DNA of 6,828 nucleotides from Nitrososphaerota archaeon (GTDB lineage: Archaea; Thermoproteota; Nitrososphaeria; Nitrososphaerales; CADDZS01). Location of the stretch: positions 1 through 6,828 of the forward strand of contig DAHVAI010000139.1 of the NCBI GenBank assembly GCA_027314685.1, in the 5' to 3' direction. This document shows positions 5,828 to 6,828 of this stretch, piece by piece (position 1 is the first letter of the stretch; every line of letters begins with the position of its first letter). The notes beneath the pieces are model-generated. The model worked only from the letters and a program-made list of their open reading frames with translations. It was not told the origin of the DNA and searched no databases. The position numbers and the translations under genes were made by a program.

Positions 5828-6144
5828 GTGCGACAGCTCCACCGGTGTTCGCGTGAGCCGAATGCCTTTATCCAGGGTCTACGAGTCCTCCGCGTAGACA
5901 CGCCAGCGCAACCATCCCACCTTAGGGTTGCTCCCTCCCGGATCTCGCCCGATTCGATGGCTCAGAGTCGGAACCCTCCCTTCGAAGAGCACGCTCCTAT
6001 GACTGCCCGACGTGGCGTGGATTCGTCCCCGTAGGCCTGAACAGTACGATCCAGCTCGCGTTTTACCCGACGGTTACTGATCCCTGCGTATAGTCGGTTT
6101 CAGGACAAGGGGAGACGACTATCCTCCCGATCCTACCTGTCGCA
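5828..6144 (-). ncRNA. Archaeal signal recognition particle RNA (7S/SRP RNA)
   Basis: Identified from fold and conserved motifs on the minus strand. Helix 1 joins the ends: TGCGACAG (6144-6137) with CTGTCGCA (5836-5829). In the Alu domain, helix 2 is GATC (6132-6129) with GATC (6082-6079). Helix 3 is GGGAG (6128-6124) with CTCCC (6114-6110). Helix 4 is CCTG (6104-6101) with CAGG (6086-6083), with its loop starting AAACCG as in archaeal 7S RNAs. The helix 3 and helix 4 loops are complementary over 7 bases (ATAGTCG 6122-6116, CGACTAT 6096-6090), the known Alu loop-loop contact. Helix 5 includes CACGCCA/TGGCGTG and CTACG/CGTAG pairings. Helix 6 (5990-5973) is capped by GAAG, the GNAR loop bound by SRP19. 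Helix 8 has CCATC/GATGG at its base and a GGGA loop at 5939-5936 followed by GGGAGCAA, the SRP54 side. The RNA scaffolds SRP54 and SRP19 for membrane targeting. Its length of about 317 bases is typical for archaea. Ends are set by helix 1. Confidence 0.93.
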
Positions 6145-6166
6145 AGTTGTCGATTTCCTTTGGATT

Positions 6167-6185
6167 GGATATTAGAATATCTAAT
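6167..6185 (-). promoter_or_regulatory. Probable SRP RNA promoter with a 15-base palindrome
   Basis: On the minus strand TAATAT (6174-6169) is centred about 27 bases before the first base of helix 1, the right place for an archaeal TATA box. It overlaps a perfect inverted repeat on the plus strand, ATTAGA-ATA-TCTAAT (6171-6185). The element lies between the dehydrogenase stop at 6213 and the RNA start. Only spacing and composition support it. Confidence 0.4.
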
Positions 6186-6212
6186 GATTGGTTATGTTCA
6201 TCACATGGTCTC

Positions 6213-6828
6213 TCAATGGATTGTCTGTCCGCCGTCAACTACCAATGCTGAACCGGTGATGAACGACGCCTCTTTGCTTGCGAGGAAGAGCACAGGGTAA
6301 GCTATTTCTTCTGGAGTAGCAAATCTGTCGAACAGGACCCTCGAAAGTATTTCCTTCCTTAGCTCATGAGGATTTTTGTGCGATTGAATTGTTCGTTCCA
6401 TCCTAGGCGTCAGCGTTGGCCCTGCGCAGACGCAGTTCACACGGATTCCATGTTTTGCATAGTCAAACGCCATTTGACGCGTCAGAGCAATCACGCCTCC
6501 CTTCGAAGCGCAATACGCAGCGTCTCTGGGATTTGAAACAAAACCCAAGGTCGATGCATTGTTAACGATAGAACCATTTTTTTGTTTTAGCATCTCCTTG
6601 ACAGCGTACTTTGAAACAAGAAACGTTCCTTTTAGATTTACTTCAATCAACCTGTTCCAGTCGTTTTCATCAAGTTCGTCAACTGAACCAAATATGTTAA
6701 AACCCGCATTGTTGAAAAGGATGGTGAGCTTTCCACACTCGATGAGACATTTCTCGACCATCCGCTTTGCATCCTCGCTCTTTGAAACATCACCTTTTAC
6801 GAAGGCAGATTTTTTTCCCTCATTCTTT
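6213..6828 (-). CDS. Short-chain dehydrogenase/reductase (N-terminus outside window)
   Basis: The frame is open to the right edge, so the N-terminal TGxxxGxG nucleotide-binding turn is missing only because the window ends; 204 codons are present. It is a classical SDR of the FabG/glucose dehydrogenase type, reducing a ketone or oxidising an alcohol with NAD(P). Visible motifs in order: GDVSKSEDAKRMVE (the Asp-Val that contacts the adenine side), LFNNAG, the structural Asn in VNLKGTF, the catalytic Ser in NNASTLGF, YCASKGG with the catalytic Tyr and Lys, RVNCVCAGPTLTPRM, and the C-terminal FITGSALVVDGG. The catalytic Asn, Ser, Tyr and Lys are all present. Substrate and cofactor preference cannot be told from this portion. 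Its stop is about 68 bases before the SRP RNA on the same strand. It might serve as a 3-hydroxyacyl-CoA dehydrogenase for the left-hand cluster, but it is 1.7 kb away and nothing links the two directly. Confidence 0.92.
   Translation of the reverse strand, partial: KNEGKKSAFVKGDVSKSEDAKRMVEKCLIECGKLTILFNNAGFNIFGSVDELDENDWNRLIEVNLKGTFLVSKYAVKEMLKQKNGSIVNNASTLGFVSNPRDAAYCASKGGVIALTRQMAFDYAKHGIRVNCVCAGPTLTPRMERTIQSHKNPHELRKEILSRVLFDRFATPEEIAYPVLFLASKEASFITGSALVVDGGQTIH

Noticed and set aside
5719..5901. Minus-strand open frame of 60 codons
   Set aside because: It overlaps the 3' strand of the SRP RNA and is rich in Arg and Ser without protein-like pattern.
5735..6034. Plus-strand open frame of 99 codons
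   Set aside because: It lies mostly antisense to the SRP RNA; the protein has no domain character and the RNA structure explains the sequence.
5828..6144. RNase P RNA as an alternative identity for the structured RNA
   Set aside because: The conserved GAGGAAA...UCC and ACAGAA blocks of RNase P RNA are not seen, while the SRP Alu and S-domain elements all are.

Overview
The window looks archaeal, most likely from a member of the Thaumarchaeota (Nitrososphaeria) or a close relative. Four things point there: TTTAAA-type TATA boxes about 25 bp upstream of likely start codons, which implies leaderless or nearly leaderless transcripts; several TTG/GTG starts; a DUF35 gene next to a thiolase-fold gene; and an SRP RNA with the archaeal Alu-domain fold. 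The phylum is an inference; the archaeal domain is well supported.

Left part (1-4477): a divergent cluster of CoA-thioester genes. On the minus strand an ADP-forming acyl-CoA synthetase (ATP-grasp part first, CoA-binding part second) runs off the left edge. Facing away from it is a tight plus-strand operon: enoyl-CoA hydratase (crotonase), a thiolase-fold protein of the Ltp2/lipid-transfer type, a DUF35 zinc-ribbon/OB-fold partner, and a short acyl-CoA dehydrogenase. Together these could activate an acid to its CoA ester, desaturate it, hydrate it and cleave it. The thiolase-like protein lacks both the nucleophilic Cys and the GHP His of true thiolases. That makes the set resemble the actinobacterial steroid side-chain module (short ACADs, hydratase, Ltp2 aldolase, DUF35) more than ordinary beta-oxidation. 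Adjacency of an ACD-type synthetase and a crotonase is also known from the thaumarchaeal 3-hydroxypropionate/4-hydroxybutyrate cycle, so that alternative stays open.

Middle (4478-5827): a small four-helix hydrophobic protein with a clear TATA box, then an AT-richer, decayed stretch. This stretch holds a remnant of a glycine-rich repeat protein with an in-frame stop (plus strand). Opposite it is a small hypothetical membrane protein (minus strand) whose 3' end overlaps the remnant.

Right part (5828-6828): an intact archaeal SRP (7S) RNA on the minus strand. It is recognised from its fold: terminal helix 1, helices 2, 3 and 4 with complementary loops, helix 6 with a GAAG loop, and helix 8. Upstream of it on the same strand is the 3' portion of a classical short-chain dehydrogenase/reductase that runs off the right edge.
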